NCBI GenBank assembly: GCA_910588415.1
Contig: CAJUPK010000038.1
Location: forward strand, 1 to 16,972
DNA from: an uncultured Oscillospiraceae bacterium
GTDB lineage: Bacteria; Bacillota; Clostridia; Oscillospirales; Acutalibacteraceae
Direction of reading: 5' to 3'
DNA: 16,972 nt
Part shown: piece after piece, positions 1 through 6,337 of the stretch
Numbering within the stretch: position 1 is the first letter of the stretch
Layout of the letters: every line of letters starts with the position of its first letter
Program-made: the position numbers and the translations under genes
The notes under the pieces: generated by a model
The model's input: only the letters and a program-made list of their open reading frames with translations
Told to the model about the DNA's origin: nothing
Database searches by the model: none

Positions 1-50
1 ACCTTGGGGCTTTGCCCCAAACCCTACCAGGGGCCTAACGCCCCTGGACC
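1..50. repeat. Paired short hairpins downstream of dnaA
   Basis: Two perfect inverted repeats lie side by side. TTGGGGC (4-10) pairs with GCCCCAA (14-20) across a TTT loop, and CCAGGGGC (27-34) pairs with GCCCCTGG (40-47) across CTAAC. They follow the dnaA stop codon on the minus strand, but no T-run follows either stem, so a simple intrinsic terminator is not supported. The perfect short stem with a 3-nt loop resembles the hairpins in the larger repeats at 4673-5041 and 12461-12831. The element may continue beyond the window edge. Confidence 0.6.
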
Positions 51-101
51 GCGCAAATAAGTTCTCACAAAGCCTACTTTCCTATTCTTTGCCAGGTTTT
101 G

Positions 102-1406
102 CTACCGGTCCCGGATATTTTTTATGATATCATTCACCGTGTCCCGGGTATGGGCTTCCTTTTCCAGGCGGTCATCCATCTGCCGCAGGGCATAGACCAC
201 AGTGGAGTGGTCCCTGCCCCCAAAGGTCTGGCCAATCTCCACCATGGACATCTGGGTGATGTCCCGCACTACATACATGGCCACCTGCCGGGCTTTGGAC
301 ACAGCGGCGTTGCGTTTTTGGGAACGGATATCCTCTGGGGCGACCTGATAGGTTCTGGCCACCTCCTCGATGATCTTGTCCACCGTGACAGGAGTGGGCT
401 GGGAGTTGTTGATGATATCGCTGATGGCTGTCTGGGCTGTGGCAATGTTGACCGGGCGGTTCTCCAGCAAGTGGAAGGCCCGCAGCTTTTTGACGGCCCC
501 TTCCAGCTGGCGGATATTGTTTTTCAGCTTGTTGGCTATATATTCACAGACATTTTCCGGTATGTTGAAATCAAAGCTCTCCGCTTTGCGGCGGATGATG
601 GCCACCCGGGTCTCAAACTCCGGAGCCTGCACGTCAGCGGTCAGGCCCCACTCAAAGCGGGTCTTCAGCCTGTCCTCTAGGGTAGCGATGTCCTTGGGGG
701 GACGGTCGGAGGTGAGAACAATCTGCTTTTTGGCCTCGTACAAGGTGTTGAAGGTGTGGAAGAACTCCTCCTGGGTAGAGGTTTTTCCGCCAATAAATTG
801 GATATCATCCACCAGGAACAGGTCCGCGCTGCGGTACTTGCTGCGCAGAGAGGCAGTAGTGCCCCGGGCAATGGCCTCAATGACCTCGTTGGTGAAGTCC
901 TCGCTTTTCACATAGACCACGCTGCGGTCTGGAAAATTGTTCTGAAATTCTTTGGACACAGCGGAGAGCAGGTGGGTCTTGCCCAGGCCGGAATTTCCAT
1001 AAATGAACAGCGGATTGTAGAGGATGGCCGGTTTGCTGGCCACGGCCTGGCAGGCCGCGTGGGCGAACCGGTTGGAGGGGCCCACCACAAAGGTCTCGAA
1101 GGTGAGCTCGTACCCCTCGTCCGAGGAGACGTCGTTTTTGGCGGGAAGTTCCTCCTTCTTTACGCAGAGAGAAAGGCCAATGCTGTCCCCAAAAACGGTT
1201 TGCAGGGCCTTTTCCAGCAGGTCGCTGTAGCAGCGCAGCAAGGTCTGTTTGTGAAATTCGTTGGGGGTCTCAATAACAGCCACCCCTTGGTCAAAGTCCA
1301 GCGCAACGGGCCTAAGCCGGCTGAACCAGGTCTTATAGGCCACGTCTGTGATCTGCGATTTACAGTAATCGCAGATGATCTCCCATGCTTGATCGAATGA
1401 ATCCAA
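102..1406 (-). CDS. dnaA: Chromosomal replication initiator protein DnaA
   Basis: DnaA is the AAA+ ATPase that binds and melts the chromosomal origin and loads the helicase; it also regulates transcription. In the 434-residue product an N-terminal domain I (about 1-85, with SFDQAW and YKTWF) precedes a very short linker. The ATPase domain follows, with Walker A GNSGLGKTHL near residues 137-146, Walker B FLVDDIQ near 197-203 and the Arg-containing LKTRFEWGL near 247. The C-terminal helix-turn-helix carries the DnaA signature GGRDHSTVVYA. Length is normal for the family. TTG at 1406 is chosen as start because GGAGG (1420-1416, minus) lies 9 nt away and the product then begins M-D-S-F. The TTG at 1412 is only 3 nt from that site. 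The gene is divergent from all others here; dnaN is expected to the left, outside the window. Identification is secure and the start is probable. Confidence 0.98.
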   Translation of the reverse strand: MDSFDQAWEIICDYCKSQITDVAYKTWFSRLRPVALDFDQGVAVIETPNEFHKQTLLRCYSDLLEKALQTVFGDSIGLSLCVKKEELPAKNDVSSDEGYELTFETFVVGPSNRFAHAACQAVASKPAILYNPLFIYGNSGLGKTHLLSAVSKEFQNNFPDRSVVYVKSEDFTNEVIEAIARGTTASLRSKYRSADLFLVDDIQFIGGKTSTQEEFFHTFNTLYEAKKQIVLTSDRPPKDIATLEDRLKTRFEWGLTADVQAPEFETRVAIIRRKAESFDFNIPENVCEYIANKLKNNIRQLEGAVKKLRAFHLLENRPVNIATAQTAISDIINNSQPTPVTVDKIIEEVARTYQVAPEDIRSQKRNAAVSKARQVAMYVVRDITQMSMVEIGQTFGGRDHSTVVYALRQMDDRLEKEAHTRDTVNDIIKNIRDR

Positions 1407-1486
1407 GTACAATACCCTCCCAGTTTTGTTTTTCCCTCAATAATGGTTTTGCGATTGTGAAGCAGGCCGGGGAGTATATAAACATG

Positions 1487-1521
1487 AAAAAAGCTCCCTA
1501 AAGCCTGTTCAGGCTTTAGGG
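1487..1521 (-). terminator. Intrinsic terminator inside the dnaA leader
   Basis: Read on the minus strand, CCCTAAAGCCT (1521-1511) pairs perfectly with AGGCTTTAGGG (1506-1496) across a GAAC loop. Then come AGC and six T residues (1492-1487). This is a textbook Rho-independent terminator of 11 bp. It lies downstream of the dnaA promoter and about 80 nt before the dnaA start codon. It would therefore either attenuate dnaA transcription or end a separate RNA of about 180 nt. No strong second promoter was seen between it and dnaA. The sequence match is direct; the role is inferred. Confidence 0.75.
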
Positions 1522-1593
1522 CTTGTTTGAAAAACTGCAAATACCGTCTTCTCCTTCAAAAATCCGGCACTTTTTCTCTTTTCAAACAAGCCC
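1519..1593 (-). repeat. 15-bp inverted repeat in the dnaA leader
   Basis: GGGCTTGTTTGAAAA (1519-1533) and TTTTCAAACAAGCCC (1579-1593) are exact complements separated by 45 nt. On the minus strand this long stem forms just before the leader terminator and shares its last three bases (1519-1521) with the terminator's 5' arm. An adjacent 8-bp hairpin lies at 1610-1629 (AGGCCGGA / TCCGGCTT, one G-U pair). TCCGGC also occurs within the 45-nt loop (1563-1568), so alternative pairings are possible. No target-site duplication flanks the repeat, so a mobile element is not supported. A structured leader RNA fits better. Confidence 0.65.
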
Positions 1594-1671
1594 TGGGTCC
1601 ATTTGGCGCAGGCCGGACTTTTCCGGCTTAAAAAGGGCTGATGGTAAGCTCCGCAAATTATTATGTGAACT

Positions 1672-1700
1672 AGTATAGCATATTCCTGGGGGATTTTCAA
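1672..1700 (-). promoter_or_regulatory. Candidate sigma-A promoter of dnaA
   Basis: On the minus strand TTGAAA (1700-1695) and TATACT (1677-1672) are separated by 17 bp. This predicts a start near 1665 and a dnaA leader of about 260 nt. Each box has one mismatch to TTGACA/TATAAT and the spacing is ideal. Confidence 0.65.
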
Positions 1701-1719
1701 ATATTTTTCAACATTCCCC

Positions 1720-1748
1720 TTGACTTTCTTCAGCGGGTGTACTATTAT
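1720..1748 (+). promoter_or_regulatory. Candidate sigma-A promoter of the membrane protein-padR unit
   Basis: TTGACT (1720-1725) and TATTAT (1743-1748) are spaced 17 bp apart. The predicted start is near 1755, giving a leader of about 65 nt before the ATG at 1822. The short AT-rich dyad TATTA...TAATA over and just after the -10 box could be an autoregulatory PadR operator, but it is too short to assert. Confidence 0.6.
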
Positions 1749-1821
1749 ATTTTTAACAGTAATATTTTTAGCAGTAGATGTGGGAAACCCTGCACCTGCT
1801 GGGAAAGAGAGGGACAACAAG

Positions 1822-2883
1822 ATGAAGGGTTTTGGTTATTTGGATAGGCTATCCCTGGCTGCACGGTGGTTTTTGCCCCGGGAGGAGGCGGAGAGCGTGA
1901 TAGAAGATTACCAGGACATTTTGCAGGAGGCGGGGGGACCCCAGGAGGCGAGAGAGCGCTTTGGGTCCCCTGTGAAGCTGGTGTGGAGGCTGGCGAACAG
2001 GAATTTTGTCCGCCGCTGGCACATGATTTTGGTGCTGATGCTGTTCTGCCTGTTTGCGCCGTACTGTATGGAACAGCTGGACGCAGTTCTTCACAATGCC
2101 TTGCTTCCCGGCAATGGGGTATGGTATAATGAATTTGGATGCAGCAATCTGGCCGCAAATTTTATCTCTGCCTGGATAGTATTTTTTATTGGTATAGAGA
2201 TTCTGGACGCTGGCTCGTATAAGCAGCCTCTGCGGACAGTTTTGCTGGTATGGATCATTTGGTTGTCCTTTTTCTTCTTCATTTTTATGATGGATGGCCT
2301 GGTCTATCTTTTTCAGACAAAGATATTTTCCGGCCCGGTCCGGGTGGGACAGGGATATGTGATCACCCTTTTTCAGCGGGCGAATTTTCTGTTCCTGCTG
2401 GGCGGATTGGCCTCTCTGGCTGCCTTTGGATGGGGAGGCAAGTGGAAAAAGCCTCTTTCAAGGCCCCTGCTGTTCAGTATAATCGGGGCATTTGTGCTGG
2501 CTGCCGGGCCTGCGGTGTTCTGCCTGTACTCTGCCTATGGGAATGTCTATCCTTTGGCATATCATTTGAGCTGGGTGCATAAGGGGACCATTTGCCTGAT
2601 CGTGCTTTTTATGGCGGGGGCTCTCATCAGCCTGGTGCTGGCCAAAACGCGGGACGCCCGCTGGAGGTCGGTGTTTATTTTGTGCCTGGCTGGGCTTGCT
2701 GTGTGCGATTACCTTTACTGGCTTACCCGGGGGGATGGCGAGTTTCTGACAGTACGGCGCGACGGGTTGATTCAAGCCTTTTATGTAGCTGCAAACCGGG
2801 AAATTTGGGTGAGCGAACTGACATGGCACATGTGTGCGGATGTGGGACTGGGCACAGTTTTGGCTGCTTTAGGACTGCTGTAG
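1822..2883 (+). CDS. Multi-pass membrane protein with DUF1700-like N-terminal head
   Basis: The 353-residue product has a soluble N-terminus of about 65 residues. It contains LPREEAESVIEDYQDIL (about 18-34) and RFGSP (46-50), matching the leucine-rich, LP..E..I.DY pattern and 'G.P' turn of DUF1700/HAAS-type proteins that accompany PadR regulators. About seven or eight hydrophobic segments follow, beginning near residue 68 and ending at the C-terminus, so it is an integral membrane protein. No catalytic motif is visible and no function is assigned. ATG 1822 is chosen because AGAGGGA lies 7 nt upstream; the frame is open back to 1720, but that stretch is the promoter. padR starts 10 nt after its stop, indicating one operon with the membrane gene first. 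PadR often represses such partners. The family assignment is moderate. Confidence 0.75.
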   Translation: MKGFGYLDRLSLAARWFLPREEAESVIEDYQDILQEAGGPQEARERFGSPVKLVWRLANRNFVRRWHMILVLMLFCLFAPYCMEQLDAVLHNALLPGNGVWYNEFGCSNLAANFISAWIVFFIGIEILDAGSYKQPLRTVLLVWIIWLSFFFFIFMMDGLVYLFQTKIFSGPVRVGQGYVITLFQRANFLFLLGGLASLAAFGWGGKWKKPLSRPLLFSIIGAFVLAAGPAVFCLYSAYGNVYPLAYHLSWVHKGTICLIVLFMAGALISLVLAKTRDARWRSVFILCLAGLAVCDYLYWLTRGDGEFLTVRRDGLIQAFYVAANREIWVSELTWHMCADVGLGTVLAALGLL

Positions 2884-2893
2884 GGGGTGGAAC

Positions 2894-3199
2894 ATGCTAA
2901 AAAAAGAGCTGATGACCCTTTGTATGCTGCAACTGCTGATGAGTCAAGACCGCTATGGCTATGAGATGCTTTCTCTGCTGCACAAGGCCTTTCCGGAGAC
3001 CCAGGAGAGCGCCATCTACGCGGTGCTGCGGGAGTTGTCTAAAGAAAAGCTGGCGGAGACCTATAGGGGAGAGACCTCTGCGGGGCCTGTCCGCAAATAT
3101 TACCGGATTACGGAAAAAGGGCGGGAGGTATACCAGGGCCTGCTGGGCCAGTGGCGCCAGCTGACAGCGGCTTTGCGGGAGCTAGGAGTTGACGCATAA
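2894..3199 (+). CDS. PadR family transcriptional regulator
   Basis: This 101-residue protein is a short PadR-type winged-helix DNA-binding regulator. Typical features are the N-terminal helix followed by RYGYEML (near 17-23), AIYAVLRELSKEKL in the recognition helix region (about 40-53), and the wing ending in KYYRITEKGREVY (about 68-80). There is no separate ligand domain, as in short PadR subfamily members that sense drugs, envelope stress or small aromatics. GGGGTGG lies just upstream of the ATG. It is co-transcribed with the preceding membrane gene and is likely to repress their shared promoter. The ligand and targets cannot be read from the sequence. A GC-rich dyad (3258-3264 with 3282-3288) follows without a T-run. 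Confidence 0.9.
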   Translation: MLKKELMTLCMLQLLMSQDRYGYEMLSLLHKAFPETQESAIYAVLRELSKEKLAETYRGETSAGPVRKYYRITEKGREVYQGLLGQWRQLTAALRELGVDA

Positions 3200-3322
3200 G
3201 GGGTTTGTTATAGCCTTTGTGATCGTCTATTATATTAGGATGGGAGAGGGGAAGAAGGGCCCCGGGTTCTGGCTAGGGACGCGGGGCCGGGGAATTTTCC
3301 CAGGAAACCTGCAAATTTTATG

Positions 3323-3352
3323 TTGACATAAGGGGGGCCTTTAGGGTATAAT
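3323..3352 (+). promoter_or_regulatory. Strong sigma-A promoter of rpmH
   Basis: A perfect TTGACA (3323-3328) and a perfect TATAAT (3347-3352) are separated by 18 bp. They lie about 40 bp before the rpmH start. This is the best promoter in the window, as expected for a ribosomal protein gene. Confidence 0.9.
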
Positions 3353-3392
3353 TTGAAAATGCAAGGGATTAGCCCGAAAGGAGGGACTTTTT

Positions 3393-3527
3393 ATGCTGAG
3401 AACCTATCAGCCCAAGAAGCTCCACAGAAAAAAGGAGCATGGTTTCCGGAAGCGGATGTCCGACAGGAACGGACGCAAGGTACTGGCCCGCCGCCGCGCA
3501 AAGGGCAGAGCCCGCCTTTCTTATTGA
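3393..3527 (+). CDS. rpmH: 50S ribosomal protein L34 (bL34)
   Basis: The 44-residue, highly basic product is a standard bL34 of the large ribosomal subunit. It starts MLRTYQPKKLHRKKEHGFRK and continues with RMSDRNGRKVLARRRAKGR, ending LSY. The length is exactly that of the family. AAAGGAGGG (3377-3385) precedes the ATG and the strong promoter at 3323-3352 drives it. In most bacteria rnpA follows within a few bases or overlaps; here 398 nt intervene. It is short enough to be missed by ORF finders, and a longer overlapping frame at 3353-3655 is a shadow. Confidence 0.97.
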   Translation: MLRTYQPKKLHRKKEHGFRKRMSDRNGRKVLARRRAKGRARLSY

Positions 3528-3925
3528 TTGGCAGCTTGACGGGCGGTTTCACCTGCCGTTTGGGCGGGCAAAGCGCGTACTGTATCTATCCGGCGCTTGA
3601 AGGTCACAGAGAGGCTGTTTTACAACAAAAAAATGCTGGATCTTACTCCCGATAGCGATCCTGACAGCGAGATACTTTTTGGAAACGGCTGGAAGGCGGT
3701 GACGCTTTCTGGGTGTTGCTGACAACGAAAAGAGCCGCTATTGGGCTGTGGGACGGTATTTTTTGCGGTTAAAACAGGCTCTGGCGTGACCTTTATTTGT
3801 TGTACGCTGGTTGTTCCGTTTTATTTTGGTTTTATTTTTTCTTGTAATGTTTTACTATGTCCTGTGTATTTTTTAGTATAAGATGATTTGTTTAGATTTA
3901 CACATGATTCTGTTAGCGGAGGGCC
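3528..3925 (+). other. Unusually long rpmH-rnpA spacer
   Basis: This is a 398-nt stretch without a convincing gene. The first part contains a weak imperfect hairpin (about 3538-3561) and a 6-bp AAGCGC/GCGCTT dyad near 3570-3602. From about 3785 to 3905 the plus strand is strikingly T-rich. TATAAG (3877-3882) might be a -10 box for rnpA but lacks a good -35. An open frame at 3633-3722 (29 codons) has no ribosome binding site and no recognisable product. I see no tRNA and no second terminator with a T-run. Confidence 0.5.
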
Positions 3926-4279
3926 GTGGAAGCATTGGATCAGATTATTTCGCTGTGCAGGAACAATGAGTTCCGGCGCGCCTATAACAGAGGGAAAAGC
4001 TATGTATCCCCTGTGCTGGTGGTGTATGTGGTGAAAAACCGCTGCCGCTGCCTGCGCATGGGCATTACGACCAGTAAAAAGATTGGAAACGCGGTGCAGA
4101 GGAACCGTTCCCGGCGGGTAATCCGGGAGGCTTACCGCCAGCTGGCGGACAGGCTGAAGCCAGGATATGACCTGGTTTTTGTGGCCAGGGGACGCACTCC
4201 TTTTGTGAAAAGCACAGAGGTGCTTAAACACATGGAGCGCCAGCTGCAGGCCGCGGGACTGCTTTTGGAGGACAAGTAG
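3926..4279 (+). CDS. rnpA: Ribonuclease P protein component
   Basis: This 117-residue protein is the basic subunit of RNase P that helps the catalytic RNA bind and cleave precursor tRNAs at the 5' end. The family landmarks are FRRAYNRGKSYVSP near residues 17-30, RMGITTSKKIGNAVQRNRSRR near 48-69 (the RNR motif), and VIREAYR directly after. Length is typical. The start is GTG at 3926, supported by GCGGAGGG a few bases before. yidD follows about 100 nt downstream, as in many bacteria. The spacer contains short dyads such as AGCTT-TGC-AAGCT (near 4300) with no clear terminator. Confidence 0.97.
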   Translation: MEALDQIISLCRNNEFRRAYNRGKSYVSPVLVVYVVKNRCRCLRMGITTSKKIGNAVQRNRSRRVIREAYRQLADRLKPGYDLVFVARGRTPFVKSTEVLKHMERQLQAAGLLLEDK

Positions 4280-4383
4280 GCAGGTATGGACAGAATGGGA
4301 GCTTTGCAAGCTTTTCTTAGGGCATACAGAGGGACATGCCTGTCCAAAGGGCAGGAAATAAAGCCCCATGCCGGGCCGGTGTT

Positions 4384-4614
4384 ATGAAATTTTTACTGAT
4401 TAAACTGATTGAATTTTACCGCAAGTATATCTCGCCCAGGACCGCGCCCTCTTGTAAATTTATTCCCACTTGCTCCCAGTATGGCCTGGAGGCTATCGGG
4501 CGTTTTGGAGCGCTGAAGGGCGGCCTGCTGACCCTTTGGCGGATTTTGCGGTGCAACCCCTGGAGCAGAGGGGGCTATGATCCGGTTCCGGAGAAGCGGG
4601 GGAAGTCTTCCTAA
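4384..4614 (+). CDS. yidD: Membrane protein insertion efficiency factor YidD
   Basis: YidD is a small protein at the inner face of the membrane that aids YidC-dependent insertion. The 76-residue product carries the family hallmark: KYISPRTAPSCKFIPTCSQY near residues 12-31, then a Gly/Leu-rich middle, and RCNPWSRGGYDPVP near 55-68. The conserved cysteines (PSC, TCS, RCN) are all present. The start at 4384 fits the usual MKxLLIKLI N-terminus. An in-frame ATG at 4336 sits 3 nt behind AGAGGGA and would add 16 unconserved residues. It lies between rnpA and yidC, but a hairpin repeat of about 370 bp separates it from yidC. Confidence 0.93.
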   Translation: MKFLLIKLIEFYRKYISPRTAPSCKFIPTCSQYGLEAIGRFGALKGGLLTLWRILRCNPWSRGGYDPVPEKRGKSS

Positions 4615-4672
4615 AGATCCCTTTTTGACGTGGAGATTGTATGTCTGTTGTTCTGTTATATTGCTTGACTAT

Positions 4673-5041
4673 GACCGCGAAGCGCTTGTTTCCCTTCGGG
4701 AAATACGGGCAAAACTCCTACCTAACGGCCCCAAGGTTGTTGGGTGGTAGGAGGCGGCGGTTCTATGTTGGATGGATGGCAGCCAAGAAAGGGGTCAAGG
4801 GGAACTGGTTCCCCTTGCATGGTGTGGAGCAGAGCTCCACGGCCTTGCCGCAGGCCTATCATTGCGTAAGCTTCACTTAGCCATTTTCAAGGAAAATGGC
4901 TAAAAAGGTCTGACGTACACATAAAGCCTTCGTGCGCACAGTTCGCGCACTCCGGCAAGACCGTGGGACTTTGTCTCACAGCTAAGTTATGCAAAGCATA
5001 ACTCTTCCACTTCTTGAAAGAGTGGACAAAACTTTTTCCTT
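4673..5041 (+). repeat. Hairpin-train repeat, copy A (yidD-yidC gap)
   Basis: This copy aligns along its whole length with 12461-12831 in the same orientation. It is a string of stems: TTTCCC-TTC-GGGAAA (4689-4703), CTCCTACC with GGTAGGAG (4715-4722/4746-4753), and a near-palindrome of 22 nt (4796-4817). GTGGAGC-AGA-GCTCCAC (4824-4840), GGCCT/AGGCC (4841-4856) and an 11-bp stem TTAGCCATTTT/AAAATGGCTAA (4877-4903) come next. The last are GTGGGAC-TTT-GTCTCAC (4963-4979), AGTTATGC-AAA-GCATAACT (4985-5003) and CCACT/AGTGG (5007-5025). There is no transposase. The frame at 4641-4880 is not conserved as protein in copy B. The family is not one I recognise. Confidence 0.85.
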
Positions 5042-5269
5042 GTGTTCTTAGTCAGCCACTTTTCAAAACCTACAGGAAAAGCTATTGTATCTATTGTGTC
5101 TTTGCGGGTTTTGTTTTTTAATGGTGTAATTCCAGTGTCTTTTTGTATGGAAGCTGTATGTTATAGTTACAGCGGCAGTTTTTGGACGTTTCGGATCGTT
5201 CAGACATAAGATTTGTAAATACCAGCGGCGCGGAGCAGTGCCCGGATAAAGAGGGGAAAAAATCGGATT
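5042..5269 (+). other. yidC upstream region
   Basis: This is unique sequence between repeat copy A and yidC. CAAAACC (5064-5070) could pair with GGTTTTG (5107-5113) ahead of six T residues, but the 36-nt loop makes this a weak terminator. TTGGAC (5182-5187), 17 bp, CATAAG (5205-5210) is a moderate promoter candidate for yidC-jag, about 60 nt before the start. Both are tentative. Together they would separate yidC from the rnpA-yidD transcript. Confidence 0.35.
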
Positions 5270-6337
5270 ATGGCAATTTTTAATTTTTTCGGCAGTATAC
5301 TGGGCTATCTGCTTTGGTTTTTGTACTCTATCTTTAGAAATTATGGCGTAGCCATTATTTTGTTTACAGTCATATTAAAAGTCGTGATGTTCCCCATGTC
5401 CGTGAAGCAGCAGAGGAGCATGACTTCTCAGAGCAAGCTGGCGGACAAGCAGAAAGAGCTGCAGAAGAAATATGCCAATAACCAGCAGAAGTATAACGAC
5501 GAGCTGATGAAGCTTTATGAGAAGGAGGGGGTTAACCCCGGCAGCGGCTGTTTGATGACCCTGCTTCCCTTCCCCATTATGCTGGGCATTTTCTATAGTG
5601 TTATTATGCCTCTTTCCAACACGCTGCACATTGCCAGCGCGACCGTTCAGCAGGCCACGGACTATATCTCTAAAATTCCCGGCGTGGCCTCTGCCTCTGG
5701 CCTTGGTTTGTACCCGGAGCTGCAGATCATCCGGCATTTTGAGACTTTGCGGCCCAATCTCACCATGTTTTCCCCAGCGGACCTGGACAAGATTGAATTT
5801 TTCTCCCATGGTTTCCGTTTTCTGGGACTGGACCTGTTGTCCTCTCCCCAGGGTTCCAGCTTTTTGACCTTCCTGTGGATCATCCCGGTTTTGTCGTTGG
5901 TGCTTAGTTTTGGCACGCAGTTTTATACCAACAAGTCCATGGGCCAGGCTGGGCAGACTGGCTGCACAAAGGCCATGATGTATGTTTTTCCTTTGATCAG
6001 CGTGTACTGGGCCTTTATTATGCCAGCGGCTGTGGGCATGTACAATATTATCTCGATTTTGGCCAGCTTCCTGCAGACCATGGTGATGAACCGCTATTTC
6101 AGCGCCAACCAGCTGACAGCCTCTAAGGAGGCCAGCCGGGCTGTGACCTTGGAACTGGCGGAGGCCAATGTGCGGCCTTTGCCCGCGGCTCAGCAAAAGC
6201 TGATTGCCGACAGGCTGGCGGCTGCTCCCCAGCAGCAAAAGCAGGCAAAGGACGCTGGAAAGCAGAAACAGCAGAAAAAGAAGAAGTCCGGCTCTGGTTC
6301 CAGTGATAACGCCAGCTATATGGGCAGTAAAAAGTGA
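5270..6337 (+). CDS. yidC: Membrane protein insertase YidC/Oxa1 family
   Basis: YidC inserts and folds membrane proteins, alone or with SecYEG. The 355-residue product has the Oxa1 core. The first core helix (about 25-42) ends in LKVVMFP, and a charged cytoplasmic hairpin follows (about 43-85: QQRSM, KQKELQKKY, LMKLYEKEGVNP). Further helices lie near 92-112, 198-218, 235-252 and 253-270. The groove position that is usually Arg is Lys37. An extracytoplasmic segment of about 80 residues lies between helices 2 and 3. No lipoprotein signal with Cys is present, so the start is plain Met. The C-terminal tail (about 310-355) is Gln/Lys-rich and basic, suited to ribosome contact. GAGGGG lies about 14 nt before the ATG. 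jag follows after 122 nt. Confidence 0.97.
   Translation: MAIFNFFGSILGYLLWFLYSIFRNYGVAIILFTVILKVVMFPMSVKQQRSMTSQSKLADKQKELQKKYANNQQKYNDELMKLYEKEGVNPGSGCLMTLLPFPIMLGIFYSVIMPLSNTLHIASATVQQATDYISKIPGVASASGLGLYPELQIIRHFETLRPNLTMFSPADLDKIEFFSHGFRFLGLDLLSSPQGSSFLTFLWIIPVLSLVLSFGTQFYTNKSMGQAGQTGCTKAMMYVFPLISVYWAFIMPAAVGMYNIISILASFLQTMVMNRYFSANQLTASKEASRAVTLELAEANVRPLPAAQQKLIADRLAAAPQQQKQAKDAGKQKQQKKKKSGSGSSDNASYMGSKK

Larger units (their letters stand above)
1407..1821. other. Divergent dnaA / membrane-gene regulatory interval
   Basis: This gap of about 415 nt holds divergent promoters whose -35 boxes are 19 bp apart (1695-1700 minus, 1720-1725 plus). It also holds a dnaA leader of about 260 nt containing three inverted repeats. 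AT-rich tracts lie around 1655-1770. It is the point where coding strand, and apparently strand composition, switches, so replication may start here or just beyond dnaA. No 9-mer matching TTATCCACA or its complement was found. The nearest are TTTTCAACA (1705-1713) and TGTGGGAAA (near 1779), each with two mismatches. The interval is therefore described as regulatory and not called oriC. Confidence 0.6.

Noticed and set aside
1160..1540. Minus-strand frame from TTG 1540 overlapping the dnaA start
   Set aside because: It has an AAGGAG, but most of it is a shadow of dnaA in another frame. It is kept only as a possible leader translation event in the dnaA leader finding.
1519..1593. A miniature transposon with 15-bp terminal repeats
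   Set aside because: Only 75 bp, no flanking duplication and no second copy seen; a leader RNA stem explains it better.
1705..1713. Possible DnaA box TTTTCAACA
   Set aside because: Two mismatches to TTATCCACA and no cluster of similar sites nearby; the same applies to TGTGGGAAA near 1779.
3633..3722. 29-codon frame in the rpmH-rnpA spacer
   Set aside because: No ribosome binding site at a workable distance and no recognisable sequence.
4641..4880. Open frame of 79 codons in the yidD-yidC gap
   Set aside because: It lies mainly in repeat copy A; copy B does not keep it as a protein, it lacks a good ribosome binding site, and the sequence is explained by hairpins.
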